Assembly (NCBI RefSeq): GCF_910588665.1
Contig: NZ_CAJUPR010000004.1
Span: 14,593 to 78,592 of the forward strand
Direction of reading: 5' to 3'
DNA: 64,000 nucleotides
Origin: an uncultured Brachyspira sp.
GTDB taxonomy: Bacteria > Spirochaetota > Brachyspiria > Brachyspirales > Brachyspiraceae
Below are positions 43,770 through 53,342 of the stretch, one piece after another. The translations under genes were made by a program, and so were the position numbers. The notes beneath the pieces are model-generated. The model was not told the DNA's origin. It made no database searches and worked only from the letters and a program-made list of their open reading frames with translations. Position 1 is the stretch's first letter. Each line of letters opens with the position of its first letter.

Positions 43770-44757
43770 CGTCTGTTTTTGTAGCAGTTTTTAAATCTAT
43801 TCTCAGCATAAATAAAAATATAAATCCTATTATTACTACAGGTGCAATACCCATTATATGATATACCAAAGCATAAGGAGCAGCTACATTTCTTTCAACT
43901 CCTATTAAAGAAAGTCCGAATATAATAGCCCATTCAAAAGGTCCTATTCCTGACGGGGCAGAAGGCACGGCGAATCCAAACCCTCCTACTGCAAATATAA
44001 ATAATGCTTTTATAGGAGAAGCTTTAACATCAAAAGCCGCTAATAATAAGCTTATTGTAAGTATCTGTCCTATAATATAAAGTATTGTATATAAAAATAT
44101 CAAAAATATATGCTTAGGATCATTTTTAAATCCTATTCCGTCTATAAAATTGCATGAAAACTCAATTAGCTTATCTCCTATATTTTTATGAAGTATTCCG
44201 AATACTTTATAAAAAATCTTATGTGCAAAGTCTTTCTGCCATACCAAGAACATTAATACTAAAAAACCGCATGCAGATAAAACAAATAAAGCGGAGGCGG
44301 CATAGGTAACAGTATCAGGCAGATTAGGTATAAATATAACCGAAAGACATAATATAACTCCTCCGATTATAACATCAAAAAGTCTTTCTGTAACAACGGA
44401 AGCTATTAATGCTGATTTACTTACATTTTCTTTTACGCCCAAAATATATGCACGGGCAACCTCTCCTAGTTTGGCGGGAAGTATATTATTAGCCATATAA
44501 CCTATATAAGCTGCCATAACTACGGTTCTTTTTCTAATAGGCTTTTTTAATGGTATGAAGCATTCCCATCTCAAACCTCTCAATGCTATTATCAGTACGC
44601 TTAATATTAAAGAAATGCTGAAATATAAAAGATTAATATTTTTTACTATCTCAGCGGATTCTTTTATATTAATTCCACTAAAAGCAAAATATAAAGATAC
44701 AATGCTTATAATTATTCCTACAGCAATTTGTATAATTATCTTATGATTTTTTTTCAT
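43750..44757 (-). CDS. UPF0104 / lysylphosphatidylglycerol synthase TM-region (flippase-like) protein
   Basis: Inner-membrane protein of 335 residues with eight or more hydrophobic segments. Family hallmarks are LRGLRWECFIP early, MANNILPAKLGEVARAYIL in the middle (NxxLPxRxGExxR pattern), VVTERLFDVIIGG and FAVPSAPSGIGPFEWAI. This matches the membrane domain of MprF without the aminoacyl-transfer domain; relatives include AglD. It may flip lipid-linked molecules. It overlaps the rsmG end by 20 bp, and GGA lies before the ATG. Confidence 0.82.
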   Translation of the reverse strand: MKKNHKIIIQIAVGIIISIVSLYFAFSGINIKESAEIVKNINLLYFSISLILSVLIIALRGLRWECFIPLKKPIRKRTVVMAAYIGYMANNILPAKLGEVARAYILGVKENVSKSALIASVVTERLFDVIIGGVILCLSVIFIPNLPDTVTYAASALFVLSACGFLVLMFLVWQKDFAHKIFYKVFGILHKNIGDKLIEFSCNFIDGIGFKNDPKHIFLIFLYTILYIIGQILTISLLLAAFDVKASPIKALFIFAVGGFGFAVPSAPSGIGPFEWAIIFGLSLIGVERNVAAPYALVYHIMGIAPVVIIGFIFLFMLRIDLKTATKTDAKINLK

Positions 44758-44796
44758 TTTTATTTATTTCCTAATATGCTGTATGCATATCTGATT

Positions 44797-46314
44797 TTAT
44801 CTTACAAAGTTTTTCATAAGCGCTATAAAATTGTCAAAATTATCAATCATGTCTCTGGCTATATCTAAATTGAATTTCTGCAGATATTGAATCTTGCTGT
44901 AATTGATTATTTCTGTTTTAGTTCCTTTGTTGCAGTCTTCAACAATATTTTTTATTATAGTGGTTAGATCTATAACTGAATTATATACGCTTAGAATTAT
45001 TTTATTTCCTTCCGTATCGATTTTATTCACCATAGTTTCTATAAGATCCCTATTGGCATTTGCCTTATTTTTTGACACAATCCAAGTTTTAAGACGCTTA
45101 AAATTTTCAGATTCAGGACTTAGCGTAGCATCAAATTCCTGTATGACTTCTCTTGCATCACTCAATATATAAAAAGCATCAAGCCCCTGAGAATTTCTTT
45201 CTTTACTTATAAACTCTGCTCCAAGAAACATATCATTGAGAGCTGCTTTATAATCTATATCAAACATCTCTATAATAAAAGTTTTTATATATTGAATAGG
45301 TTCTACGCATGTAAATATGGGGCAATCAAACTTTTCAAGCTGTTCATTTTTATCTTCGTTAATATTTGAAAGTTTTAATATTTCTATGCCGTTAAATATT
45401 CTGTTTCTCATTCCTGCGATTTTACTGCTTTTTATGTCTGCAACTATGCTGTCCATATCTTTTTTCAGATTATTAGTAAAATCTGTAATATAATTTACGA
45501 ATATATTTGTATTGGAGGGATTTATAGTGCATTTATATGTAAAGTCTTTAAGTAAATAGGTTATAATATCGCTTAAAATATTCGGCGACTGCAGATATTT
45601 TATTCTGGTTAAAAATGATTTTATGTTTTTTTCAGGTATTGGGGACATTCCCAAATACTGCTGAAAAATATTTAAAGCGGAAAGCAGCTCCTTTCTTATC
45701 ATTATGGAATTAACAGCATAATCCAATTTTACTAAATCATCTACTATCTGCATATTTGAACTAGGTTTAAATTGAGGATTAGAACTGTAGGCACCATCTG
45801 CAAATGATGGACAAAAAGCCCTTAGAAAAAGAAAAAAATCGAAGTTGGATAATTGAGCGAAATCCTTAAGCAGGTTAAATGTTAAATTAATTTCTTTTCC
45901 GCTTTCTCCGCTTATATATTTTTTAAACTTTATAAAATTATTTTTTATTTCTGTGAAAACATTATTGGGATTTTTTCCTCCCTTTATCTGCTCAGTCATA
46001 TAATCTCTGTTTAAAGTGGAATATAATTCTTTTATTTCATCTGTAAAGGAAACTTCTATTAAATAATATGAAAATTGTTTTCCGTCTTTTATTATAAACT
46101 CTTCTTTTAATGCGCTTAGCAAAGGACCTATAACTTTATATATTTCAAATATAAATTTAGCGCAGACAGCAGTCAGCGATTTAGTTTTCAAATCTACAAA
46201 GTTATATTTTTGTTTTGAAATTCTGTCTGAATATTCCTCCATACGCATTTTTTCTACTAATTCGGGTGTTCTTATGTTAAATAAATTGTACTTAATATAA
46301 TCAAAAAAATTCAC
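44797..46314 (-). CDS. Spirochaetal hypothetical protein (DUF5312-like)
   Basis: Protein of 505 residues, helical and soluble, without signal peptide or membrane segment. I recognise the general form of a spirochaete-restricted family (DUF5312), but no motif is decisive. Visible stretches are DFFLFLRAFCPSFADGAY, SVYNSVIDLTTIIKNIVED and the ending MIDNFDNFIALMKNFV. The start codon is GTG, with GAGG seven bases ahead. The upstream gene on the same strand is a TPR protein 98 bp away. The function is unknown. Confidence 0.7.
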   Translation of the reverse strand: MNFFDYIKYNLFNIRTPELVEKMRMEEYSDRISKQKYNFVDLKTKSLTAVCAKFIFEIYKVIGPLLSALKEEFIIKDGKQFSYYLIEVSFTDEIKELYSTLNRDYMTEQIKGGKNPNNVFTEIKNNFIKFKKYISGESGKEINLTFNLLKDFAQLSNFDFFLFLRAFCPSFADGAYSSNPQFKPSSNMQIVDDLVKLDYAVNSIMIRKELLSALNIFQQYLGMSPIPEKNIKSFLTRIKYLQSPNILSDIITYLLKDFTYKCTINPSNTNIFVNYITDFTNNLKKDMDSIVADIKSSKIAGMRNRIFNGIEILKLSNINEDKNEQLEKFDCPIFTCVEPIQYIKTFIIEMFDIDYKAALNDMFLGAEFISKERNSQGLDAFYILSDAREVIQEFDATLSPESENFKRLKTWIVSKNKANANRDLIETMVNKIDTEGNKIILSVYNSVIDLTTIIKNIVEDCNKGTKTEIINYSKIQYLQKFNLDIARDMIDNFDNFIALMKNFVR

Positions 46315-46412
46315 AGTTGCGCCTCATTTACTTTCAATAATTTTTAAATTATTTGTTACTATATAATATACTATATTGTACAATATTGGAAGTTATTTAT
46401 TTATTTTTTTAA

Positions 46413-47234
46413 TTATTCTTTAATGATTTCCAAAGCTTTTCTGGCTTCTTCATAATTATTATTTATTTTTAAAGCTTCTTCAAAATTTTTAATTGCAGAT
46501 TTTTTATTTCCTGTTTCGGCATATATGGAGCCTATATTATAGTATATTGCTTTATCATAATTATTTACTTCAAGAGCTTTTTCTAAATATCTTACAGCCA
46601 TTTTATTGCTGTTTTTCTTCCTGTAGCAAGAAGCTATATTGCATAATACATAAGCATTTTTTCCTTCATAGTTGGCATTGACTTCATGAAAAAGAGAAAG
46701 CGCTTTATCATAATCTTCATTACTATGATATATGCATCCTAATAAATTTATAATATCGTTTGTTGCTTTTGCCTCATAAGCAAGATTTGCATATTCCAGA
46801 GATATATCATATTCATTCCAAGCATAAGACTGAAAAGCAATATATGAGCATCGTCTGTAATCTTTAGGTTTTATTTTAATATTTTTTGATATTTCCAAAG
46901 CTTTTTCTAAATATTTTCTTCTATTTTCTTTATCCATTACAGATAAGTATTCGTATATAAAGGCATTTTCCTGCCCGTTTGCAATAAGTTTTTGAAAGTA
47001 ATTTACAGCTTCATCATATTTATTTTTTTTCATATTAAGAAATCCTATCATATATAATGCTTCATAATAATTAGGAGAATCTAATAAAATAGAATTATAA
47101 TAACTTTCAGCATCTTCTATTCTGGCTTCTTTAAGAGCTATTCTAGCCAAAACGGCTAAAGAATGAGCATCTTTTGGATTTTCAGACAAAATAGAATTGT
47201 ATTTAACTAACTGTTTAGCATATTTACTAGCCAT
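46413..47234 (-). CDS. Cytoplasmic TPR protein
   Basis: Protein of 273 residues made of about seven tetratricopeptide repeats from residue 15 to the end. Typical units are YYEALYMIGFLNMKKNKYDEAVNYF, KAIYYNIGSIYAETGNKKSAIKNF and AYVLCNIASCYRKKNSNKMAVRYL. No signal peptide is present, so it is cytoplasmic, unlike the other TPR proteins here. GAG lies before the ATG. It is 51 bp downstream of tgt on the same strand. Confidence 0.82.
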   Translation of the reverse strand: MASKYAKQLVKYNSILSENPKDAHSLAVLARIALKEARIEDAESYYNSILLDSPNYYEALYMIGFLNMKKNKYDEAVNYFQKLIANGQENAFIYEYLSVMDKENRRKYLEKALEISKNIKIKPKDYRRCSYIAFQSYAWNEYDISLEYANLAYEAKATNDIINLLGCIYHSNEDYDKALSLFHEVNANYEGKNAYVLCNIASCYRKKNSNKMAVRYLEKALEVNNYDKAIYYNIGSIYAETGNKKSAIKNFEEALKINNNYEEARKALEIIKE

Positions 47235-47285
47235 AAAAAACTCGCTTTATTGTTTTATAAAATATGTAAAATAAAATATATATAA

Positions 47286-48407
47286 TTATTCATAAAATTT
47301 AAAAAACATATTCTTTCTATAATCGGTAAATGTATCATTTTCAATAGAATTTCTAAGCTCTTTCATAAATCTCTGCATAAATCTTACATTATGTATTGTC
47401 ATAAGTATTGAAAAGAGTATTTCATGTGTTTTATCCAAATGATTCAGATACGCTTTAGAGAAGTTTTTGCAGGTATAGCAGTCGCAGGAATCTTCAAGTA
47501 TAGTATCGTCCTTTCTGTATTTGGAGTTTCTTATTCTTATAATTCCGTTCATAGTAAAAGCCTCTCCGTTTCTGGCATTTCTTGTAGGCATAACGCAGTC
47601 AAACATATCAATACCTTCCATAACGGCATTAAGTATATCTCTGGGTTCGCTTACTCCCATTAAATAGCGGGGTTTTTGCTCATTGGTATGCGGCATAACC
47701 TTAGAAAGAACTTCATGCATTTTTTCAGGAGTTTCACCTACAGAAAGACCTCCTATAGAATAGAAAGGGAAATCCATATTTACTAAAGTTTCGGCGCTCT
47801 CTTTTCTTAAGTCTTCAAACATTCCGCCTTGTATAATACCGCCTAAATACTGATATTCGCTGTTTGTACTTCTATCATGATATTTTTTACATTCTTCAGC
47901 CCATTTATGAGTTCTATGCATAGCTTCTTTAACATAATTGTAGTCTGCATCTGCTTTTGAACATTCATCAAGACACATTATAAAATCTGCTCCTATAATA
48001 TGCTCAGCTTCCATAACGCTTTTAGGCGTAAAGAAATATTTTGATCCGTCTATATGAGAACGAAACTCCACACCGTCATCATTAATTTTTCTGAGCTTTG
48101 CTAAAGAAAATACCTGAAATCCGCCCGAATCTGTAAGCATAGCACCTTTCCAGCCCATAAACTTTTTAACTCCGCCGAATTTTTTCAGCACTTCAATACC
48201 AGGTTTCAATACCAGATGATATGTATTTGCAAGTATTATTTTACTTTCGGTTTCTTCTATCATAAGCGGTGTAAGAGCTTTTACGGTAGCTTTTGTACCC
48301 ACAGGCATAAAAACAGGGGTATCAATATCAACACCGTTTACTTCTATTTTTCCAAGTCTTGCCGATGTCTGAGAGCTTTTTTTTAGTACATTGAAAGAAA
48401 ACGACAT
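47286..48407 (-). CDS. tgt: tRNA-guanine (queuine) transglycosylase
   Basis: Exchanges guanine at tRNA position 34 for the queuosine precursor preQ1. The start is at 48407 (373 residues) with AAAGG well spaced; the frame extends another 48 codons upstream, but only through a hydrophobic AT-rich leader that overlaps the chemotaxis receptor end. Motifs are DIDTPVFMPVGTKATVKAL, LANTYHLVLKPG, MLTDSGGFQVFSLAKL, GGIIQGGMFEDLR with GGLSVGE, and the zinc site CDCYTCKNFSKAYLNHL followed by histidine. The assignment is firm. Confidence 0.95.
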   Translation of the reverse strand: MSFSFNVLKKSSQTSARLGKIEVNGVDIDTPVFMPVGTKATVKALTPLMIEETESKIILANTYHLVLKPGIEVLKKFGGVKKFMGWKGAMLTDSGGFQVFSLAKLRKINDDGVEFRSHIDGSKYFFTPKSVMEAEHIIGADFIMCLDECSKADADYNYVKEAMHRTHKWAEECKKYHDRSTNSEYQYLGGIIQGGMFEDLRKESAETLVNMDFPFYSIGGLSVGETPEKMHEVLSKVMPHTNEQKPRYLMGVSEPRDILNAVMEGIDMFDCVMPTRNARNGEAFTMNGIIRIRNSKYRKDDTILEDSCDCYTCKNFSKAYLNHLDKTHEILFSILMTIHNVRFMQRFMKELRNSIENDTFTDYRKNMFFKFYE

Positions 48408-48510
48408 ATAATACCTTTTAAATAAAATATATATTTTTATATTAATAAATATAAAATTTTTTATAAATAAAAATTGGATTAAAATAATAATCAAATATGT
48501 ATTAAAAATA

Positions 48511-50355
48511 TTATCTGCTTCCGTCAGGAAGTTTAAATAAATGTATGGCATCCATTAACTCTTTAGATTGAGAAAAAAGCATTTGGGCAGATGCAGTTGC
48601 CTCTTCTACCAATGCTGCATTTTTCTGAGTGGTGGAATCCATATCCGCAATAGCTATTTTTATCTGATCAATACCGTTTTGCTGTTCAACGGCGCTGTTG
48701 CTTATACCTTCCATAATTTTTGAAGCCTCATCTATTTTATTCTGTATTTCTATAAATATTTCCTGAGATTCTCTTGCAGTTCCAGTAGCTTTATATATTT
48801 TTTCATAAACATTTTCAATTAAATCCGTAATGCTTTTAACTGATGTTTGTGTAGTTTGAGCCAAATTTCTTACCTCAGAGGCAACAACAGCAAAACCTTT
48901 TCCCTGTTCTCCAGCTCTTGCCGCCTCAACGGAAGCATTAAGAGCCAATATATTAGTTTGAAAGGCTATATCTTCAATAATTTTAGTAATATCTTTAATT
49001 TTTGAGCTTGCATCATGTACTTCTTCTATATTTGAAGTAGTTTCAGCTATTATATTTCCCGCATTTTCAACTGAAGATTTTGAGGCTAATATCATTTTAC
49101 TTCCGTTTACAGAATGTTCTGCAGAATTTATTATCGTAGATGAAATTTCCGTCATAGAAGCGGAAGTTTCTTCTATACTGGCAGCCTGACTTTCAGTTCT
49201 ATGAGCCAGATCCGTATTCTGTTCAGATAATTCCTTTGCCGCCATGGTTATATTATTAGCGCTGTCTTCTACAATTTTTAAAGTATATACAAGTTTTTTT
49301 CTCATAGCCACAAAAGCATCCGATAATTCTCCGAGTTCATCTTTTCTTTTAATTTTTTGTTTTGTGGTTCTCAAATCACCTTCAGATATTTCCTTAGCAA
49401 CCCCGATTAATAAATTAAGAGGTTTTGTAATAGACCTTGTGTACAGAGATATAAATACCGATATTGTAGCTACAGAGATAATAGATATAATGAGCATAGC
49501 TGCTGAAAGCTGTCTCTTTTCTTCATAAATTTCATCTTCGGTTATTGATATTCCTAATATCCAAGGCAGAGTTTTTAATTTTGTATAAGATGATACTCTT
49601 TTCTCTCCATTAAATACATAACTTGATACGCCTTTCCCTAAATTATACATTTGCCTGAATTCTTCTCCCAATTTACCATTAATATTTTCAATTCTGCTAT
49701 GTATTTTTATTATTAAGTTTTCATCTATAGTGTACATACTTCCAGTTTTTCCAATAACAAGAGGTTCTATGTTATTTTTTATTAAGAAAGCCCAGTCAAG
49801 TGTAAAATATAAATATCCTATAGTTTGATTATTGACGCTTAGAACTTTTTCTATTAAAGTTAAAGACCAGCCGCCTGTAGTTATGGAGTGAGTTATATTT
49901 TCAGAGAATACTCCTTTTGAAGCGCTGTCTATTTTTTTTAAATCAGGGTGTATATTAAATATATTTTTACCTAATAAATCGGAATTATCTGAATCTGTCA
50001 ATATATTTCCATTCAAATCGCATAAACCTATATTTATTATATATTTATTTATTGATTTAAATTTTTTAAGATTATTCAATGCGGCATTCTGCAAATCTTC
50101 GGTTCTTAATTCCAGATATTTGCTGAACTCTTCTGATATGCTGAATATGTCTGCTATTATTAATTGATCATCAAACCAATTATCAATAAGCGATGCATAA
50201 CCCATAACGGTGTTGTTATATCCTTCATAAGTTATACCTTCTATGCTTTTAGATACTTTAATTTCTATTACAGTTATCAAAATAATTATAAACAAAATGA
50301 CCATAGATATAATAATAAGAGGCATCTTAACTTTTAAGCTTTTAATTTTTTTCAT
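48511..50355 (-). CDS. Methyl-accepting chemotaxis protein
   Basis: Transmembrane chemoreceptor of 614 residues. One membrane segment is at about 12-33. A periplasmic dCache-type sensor (about 35-275, WFDDQLIIADIFSISEEF, GLCDLNGNILTDSDNSDLLG) follows. A second membrane segment at about 280-305 is followed by a HAMP domain (TRSITKPLNLLIGVAKEISEG). The long coiled-coil signalling domain has its tip at EDIAFQTNILALNASVEAAR and GFAVVASEVRNLA. It ends LFKLPDGSR, without a CheR/CheB docking pentapeptide. AAGGA precedes the ATG. The ligand is unknown. Confidence 0.93.
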   Translation of the reverse strand: MKKIKSLKVKMPLIIISMVILFIIILITVIEIKVSKSIEGITYEGYNNTVMGYASLIDNWFDDQLIIADIFSISEEFSKYLELRTEDLQNAALNNLKKFKSINKYIINIGLCDLNGNILTDSDNSDLLGKNIFNIHPDLKKIDSASKGVFSENITHSITTGGWSLTLIEKVLSVNNQTIGYLYFTLDWAFLIKNNIEPLVIGKTGSMYTIDENLIIKIHSRIENINGKLGEEFRQMYNLGKGVSSYVFNGEKRVSSYTKLKTLPWILGISITEDEIYEEKRQLSAAMLIISIISVATISVFISLYTRSITKPLNLLIGVAKEISEGDLRTTKQKIKRKDELGELSDAFVAMRKKLVYTLKIVEDSANNITMAAKELSEQNTDLAHRTESQAASIEETSASMTEISSTIINSAEHSVNGSKMILASKSSVENAGNIIAETTSNIEEVHDASSKIKDITKIIEDIAFQTNILALNASVEAARAGEQGKGFAVVASEVRNLAQTTQTSVKSITDLIENVYEKIYKATGTARESQEIFIEIQNKIDEASKIMEGISNSAVEQQNGIDQIKIAIADMDSTTQKNAALVEEATASAQMLFSQSKELMDAIHLFKLPDGSR

Positions 50356-50673
50356 AACAATTATCCTTAAATATTAGAAAATACTATGCTTTAATAATAA
50401 CTAATTTTTTAAAAAAGTGTATATTATTTTTTTTTAAAATTATGAAAAATAAGTTAAAAAAATTAATTAATTTTATTATATTAATTATAATTACAGCATT
50501 AATTTTATATTACAAAACTCCTATTAAATGGTTTTATATAACTAATATTACTATATATTATTCAGATACAGCTTTCATAGGAAGGTTTTACTATACTGAT
50601 AAAAATATAATGCTTACATATAAATATATAAAAATATATATGGCGTATTTAATAAGTATTAAAGGTGCAGGTT
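50356..50673. other. 318-bp gap with a doubtful small membrane ORF
   Basis: A plus-strand frame at 50442-50702 would give an 86-residue protein with one N-terminal hydrophobic segment (KKLINFIILIIITALILYY). It has no ribosome site and overlaps the next gene by 29 bp, so I do not call it. The rest is promoter-type AT-rich DNA between divergent genes. Confidence 0.4.
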
Positions 50674-51489
50674 ATGAAAAAAATTACTATTATTATATTT
50701 AATATTATTATCTTATTATTATCTTGCGGAGGAAATGAAGGCTCTTCTGATTTTTATTTACAGACGCAATCTGAAGAATCTTATAAAGATTTATCAGAGG
50801 TAGGTTATAATGAAGATTCGAAGTTTGATAGAAAATTAATAATAAGTGCAAATATAAGGATAAATTCAAGAGATGTTGAAAAAAGCTACAGATCTTTGGA
50901 AGAAAAACTTAAAGAATACAAAGGATATTTTGATAATGTGGAAGCCTCAAAAAACAGATATTATATTACCGTTAGAATACCAAAAGAAAATATATATAAT
51001 TTTATCAATTTTTTAGAGGAAAATGAAAATATTGAAAATAAAAATATTAAAACAGAAGATGTTACTGACACTTATTATGATACAGACAACAGAGTAAAAA
51101 ACAGAGAAATTCTTTTAGAAAAGCTGAGGGATTATCTGAAAGAAGCCAGTAATATTGATGAAGTATTAAAAGTAGAAGACAGAATTAATACTTTGACTTA
51201 TGAAATAGAAAAAATGAAGGGAAATTTAAAAAATATGCAGTCTTCAATAGATTATTCAAGAGTAAATTTAAATATATCAAATAATGAAGCTGTTAGAAGA
51301 AATACAAATATATATGATAAATATCTTGATTTAATATCATTTTTTAAAGAGTTTTTCTTAAATATGATATTTTTTGTAATCGGGTTTACAGTTTTCGCCA
51401 TTCCCATAATATTAATACTGGCATTATTTTATTATATATGTTTCGGAAAAATAGGACTTATAAAGAAATTATACAGAAAAATCAAGTAA
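50674..51489 (+). CDS. DUF4349 family lipoprotein
   Basis: Envelope lipoprotein of 271 residues. I take the ATG at 50674; AAAGGTG (50661-50667) is its ribosome site, although a GTG at 50665 is also in frame. The signal ends ILLLSC. The DUF4349 core shows RKLIISANIRINSRDVEKSY, then YITVRIPKENIYNFINFLEE and DVTDTYYDTDNRVKNREIL. A coiled coil covers about residues 140-185, and a C-terminal membrane helix (FFVIGFTVFAIPIILILALF) and basic tail finish the chain. The family function is not known. Confidence 0.82.
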   Translation: MKKITIIIFNIIILLLSCGGNEGSSDFYLQTQSEESYKDLSEVGYNEDSKFDRKLIISANIRINSRDVEKSYRSLEEKLKEYKGYFDNVEASKNRYYITVRIPKENIYNFINFLEENENIENKNIKTEDVTDTYYDTDNRVKNREILLEKLRDYLKEASNIDEVLKVEDRINTLTYEIEKMKGNLKNMQSSIDYSRVNLNISNNEAVRRNTNIYDKYLDLISFFKEFFLNMIFFVIGFTVFAIPIILILALFYYICFGKIGLIKKLYRKIK

Positions 51490-51617
51490 TCATATATACA
51501 TATCCATAGTATAATAAAAAAACATGTTTTTTATTAATTTTATGGGAACTTTTTAAATCAAATTATCGTCTAATAAATTGTAATAAAATAAAAAAATAAT
51601 AAATAAGGAGAATATAT

Positions 51618-52064
51618 ATGAGAAAGAATATTATAATTTTTGTTTCTGCGGCAATTATGATTTTTGCTTCCGCTTCATTATTCGGACAATATGAAAGATG
51701 CGGTTACGGAAGGTGGCATGGTGATGGCAGAGGACATTACAGAGAACATGGTTATGAAAGAGGATACGGAAGAAGACATGGATATGAAAGAGGACATGGC
51801 AGGGTATATTATAATAATTCTCTTACCAGTGCGCAGATTGATGAAATTAGGACTATAAAGGATAAATATTACCATCAAATGGATACTTTGAGAATGGAGA
51901 TATATAATCAAAGGCAGAATATAAATACAGAAATGAGAAAAGAGAATCCTGATGAAAACTTTATTAATAGTGCGATAGATGCAAAAAGTAAAGCTTCGGC
52001 AGATTTACAGAAATTAAGAATCCAATGCTTTTTAGAAATAGATAAAGTATATCAAAATAAATAA
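51618..52064 (+). CDS. Spy/CpxP-like periplasmic protein with a Gly/His/Arg/Tyr-rich region
   Basis: Exported protein of 148 residues. The signal peptide is residues 1-24. Residues 27-64 are a low-complexity stretch of Gly, His, Arg, Tyr and Glu (RGHYREHGYERGYGRRHGYE), with about seven histidines. From about residue 68, TSAQIDEIRTIKDKYYHQMD begins a long helical hairpin like the Spy/CpxP/LTxxQ chaperone and metal-sensing family. AAGGAG precedes the ATG. The next gene encodes a related helical part, so this is a tandem pair. Metal binding by the His-rich part is inferred. Confidence 0.68.
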   Translation: MRKNIIIFVSAAIMIFASASLFGQYERCGYGRWHGDGRGHYREHGYERGYGRRHGYERGHGRVYYNNSLTSAQIDEIRTIKDKYYHQMDTLRMEIYNQRQNINTEMRKENPDENFINSAIDAKSKASADLQKLRIQCFLEIDKVYQNK

Positions 52065-52083
52065 TTTTCTCTAATCTTTATAA

Positions 52084-52118
52084 ATCCCGTATAATAAATA
52101 TTATGCGGGATATTTTTT
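52084..52118 (+). terminator. Terminator after the first Spy/CpxP-like gene
   Basis: ATCCCG-TATAAT and ATTATG-CGGGAT pair with one G-U, and six T residues follow. Confidence 0.75.
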
Positions 52119-52125
52119 ATTATTT

Positions 52126-52154
52126 TTGTATTTTTCTGTTTTATAATATATAAT
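52126..52154 (+). promoter_or_regulatory. Promoter of the second Spy/CpxP-like gene
   Basis: TTGTAT (52126-52131), 17 bp, TATAAT (52149-52154), 29 bp before the ATG. Confidence 0.55.
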
Positions 52155-52183
52155 TAAGATAATAAAAAATAGTAGGTATATTT

Positions 52184-52651
52184 ATGAAAATATTATTATT
52201 GTTTTTCAGCATCGCAGGTTTTGCTTTTTCTCAGTATTATTATAGTCCTTCCGTTAGGATAGGAAATGTTAATCCTTTTGTTCCTCCGTTATCTAGAACA
52301 ACAATACCAGTTTATCCTTATAAAAATGATTTGTATACTCCGAGATATGCAAATCCTGGATATACTAAAAGCTATTATAGAAACGGACAATTTCATTATT
52401 TCGGAAGAGGATATATGAGCTATATGGAAAGAGAAAAATTAAAAGCTATAGAGGGAAGATACTCTCCAAGATACAGAATGCTTGAAAACCAAATTATAAT
52501 AAATAATTCTGCTGTAAAATCTCAAATGAATAGCAAATATCCTGATAACAACATAATAAACAATGCAGTTAATGATAATTTTAGAATAGAAATGGAAATG
52601 CAGATGATTAGAACTTTAAGAGAGCTTGATATAAATAGAAATTTCAGATAA
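52184..52651 (+). CDS. Second Spy/CpxP-like exported protein
   Basis: Exported protein of 155 residues with a signal peptide (residues 1-16, cleavage near FAFSQ). A Pro/Tyr-rich stretch (residues 17-75) replaces the His/Gly-rich region of its neighbour. The C-terminal half, EREKLKAIEGRYSPRYRMLE onward, aligns with residues 69-145 of the upstream protein, including PDNNIINNAVND against PDENFINSAIDA. The two are therefore diverged paralogues. A terminator and promoter lie between them, so they are separately expressed. Confidence 0.65.
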   Translation: MKILLLFFSIAGFAFSQYYYSPSVRIGNVNPFVPPLSRTTIPVYPYKNDLYTPRYANPGYTKSYYRNGQFHYFGRGYMSYMEREKLKAIEGRYSPRYRMLENQIIINNSAVKSQMNSKYPDNNIINNAVNDNFRIEMEMQMIRTLRELDINRNFR

Positions 52652-52681
52652 TTAATTATTATATTTTATCAGCATAAATTA

Positions 52682-53251
52682 TTAATAGTAATCTCTGTAA
52701 TATTTTCTATAGTCGTCTTCTTTATCTGCATTATCATTTATGTATTTATAATTGCTTTCAAAATATTCAAGCATACATTTAATAAATTTACTGCCTATAT
52801 TCAAATCCCCAAGATATACATAAAGAGGATTTTCCGATATTACTTTTCCTTTGAATTTTCTGAAATAATAGCTTTGAGGATCTTTGAGATATATAAAAAG
52901 ATAGCCTCCTATAATATCCAAATCTTCTATTTCTTTCCAAAGTACATATATATAGCTCTTTACAAGCAAATTATTATAATATATTCCCTTATAGTCTAAT
53001 ATAAAGCTTGCTCTTTTAAAAAATATGCTTCTCACTAAAATTATAAATAGTATAATTATTCCGAATATAAAAAAAGATATTACAAATAAAATAGCGGCTG
53101 TCATATCTTTATCTGCTTTTGTGAAAAGGACACTTATTAAAAGTATTGTAATTATAATTCCTATCATCATTAAGGCAAAAAATCTTACATTATCAATATA
53201 AACTTTAATACTGAAATTATCATCTGAAAATAATTCTTTTACATCTTTCAT
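52682..53251 (-). CDS. Membrane protein with PH-like domain (STM3941-like)
   Basis: Protein of 189 residues. Two hydrophobic segments (about 25-43, 50-74) are followed by a beta-rich cytoplasmic domain (FILDYKGIYYNNLLVKSYIY, LWKEIEDLDIIGGYLFIYLK) and a final helix (FIKCMLEYFESNYKYI). This layout matches the STM3941/PH-domain membrane family. AAGGA lies before the ATG. It is the last gene in a minus-strand run that starts with the GH13 amylase. Confidence 0.65.
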   Translation of the reverse strand: MKDVKELFSDDNFSIKVYIDNVRFFALMMIGIIITILLISVLFTKADKDMTAAILFVISFFIFGIIILFIILVRSIFFKRASFILDYKGIYYNNLLVKSYIYVLWKEIEDLDIIGGYLFIYLKDPQSYYFRKFKGKVISENPLYVYLGDLNIGSKFIKCMLEYFESNYKYINDNADKEDDYRKYYRDYY

Positions 53252-53342
53252 AATAATATATCCTTATTATTTTTTTTGTAAAATAACATGATTCATTATA
53301 TATATTAAATAAAAGAATAATTCAATAGCTGATTATATGATT

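Noticed and set aside
50442..50702. 86-codon frame with one hydrophobic segment
   Set aside because: No ribosome site, tyrosine/isoleucine-rich composition of AT-rich noncoding DNA, and overlap with the well-supported DUF4349 gene.
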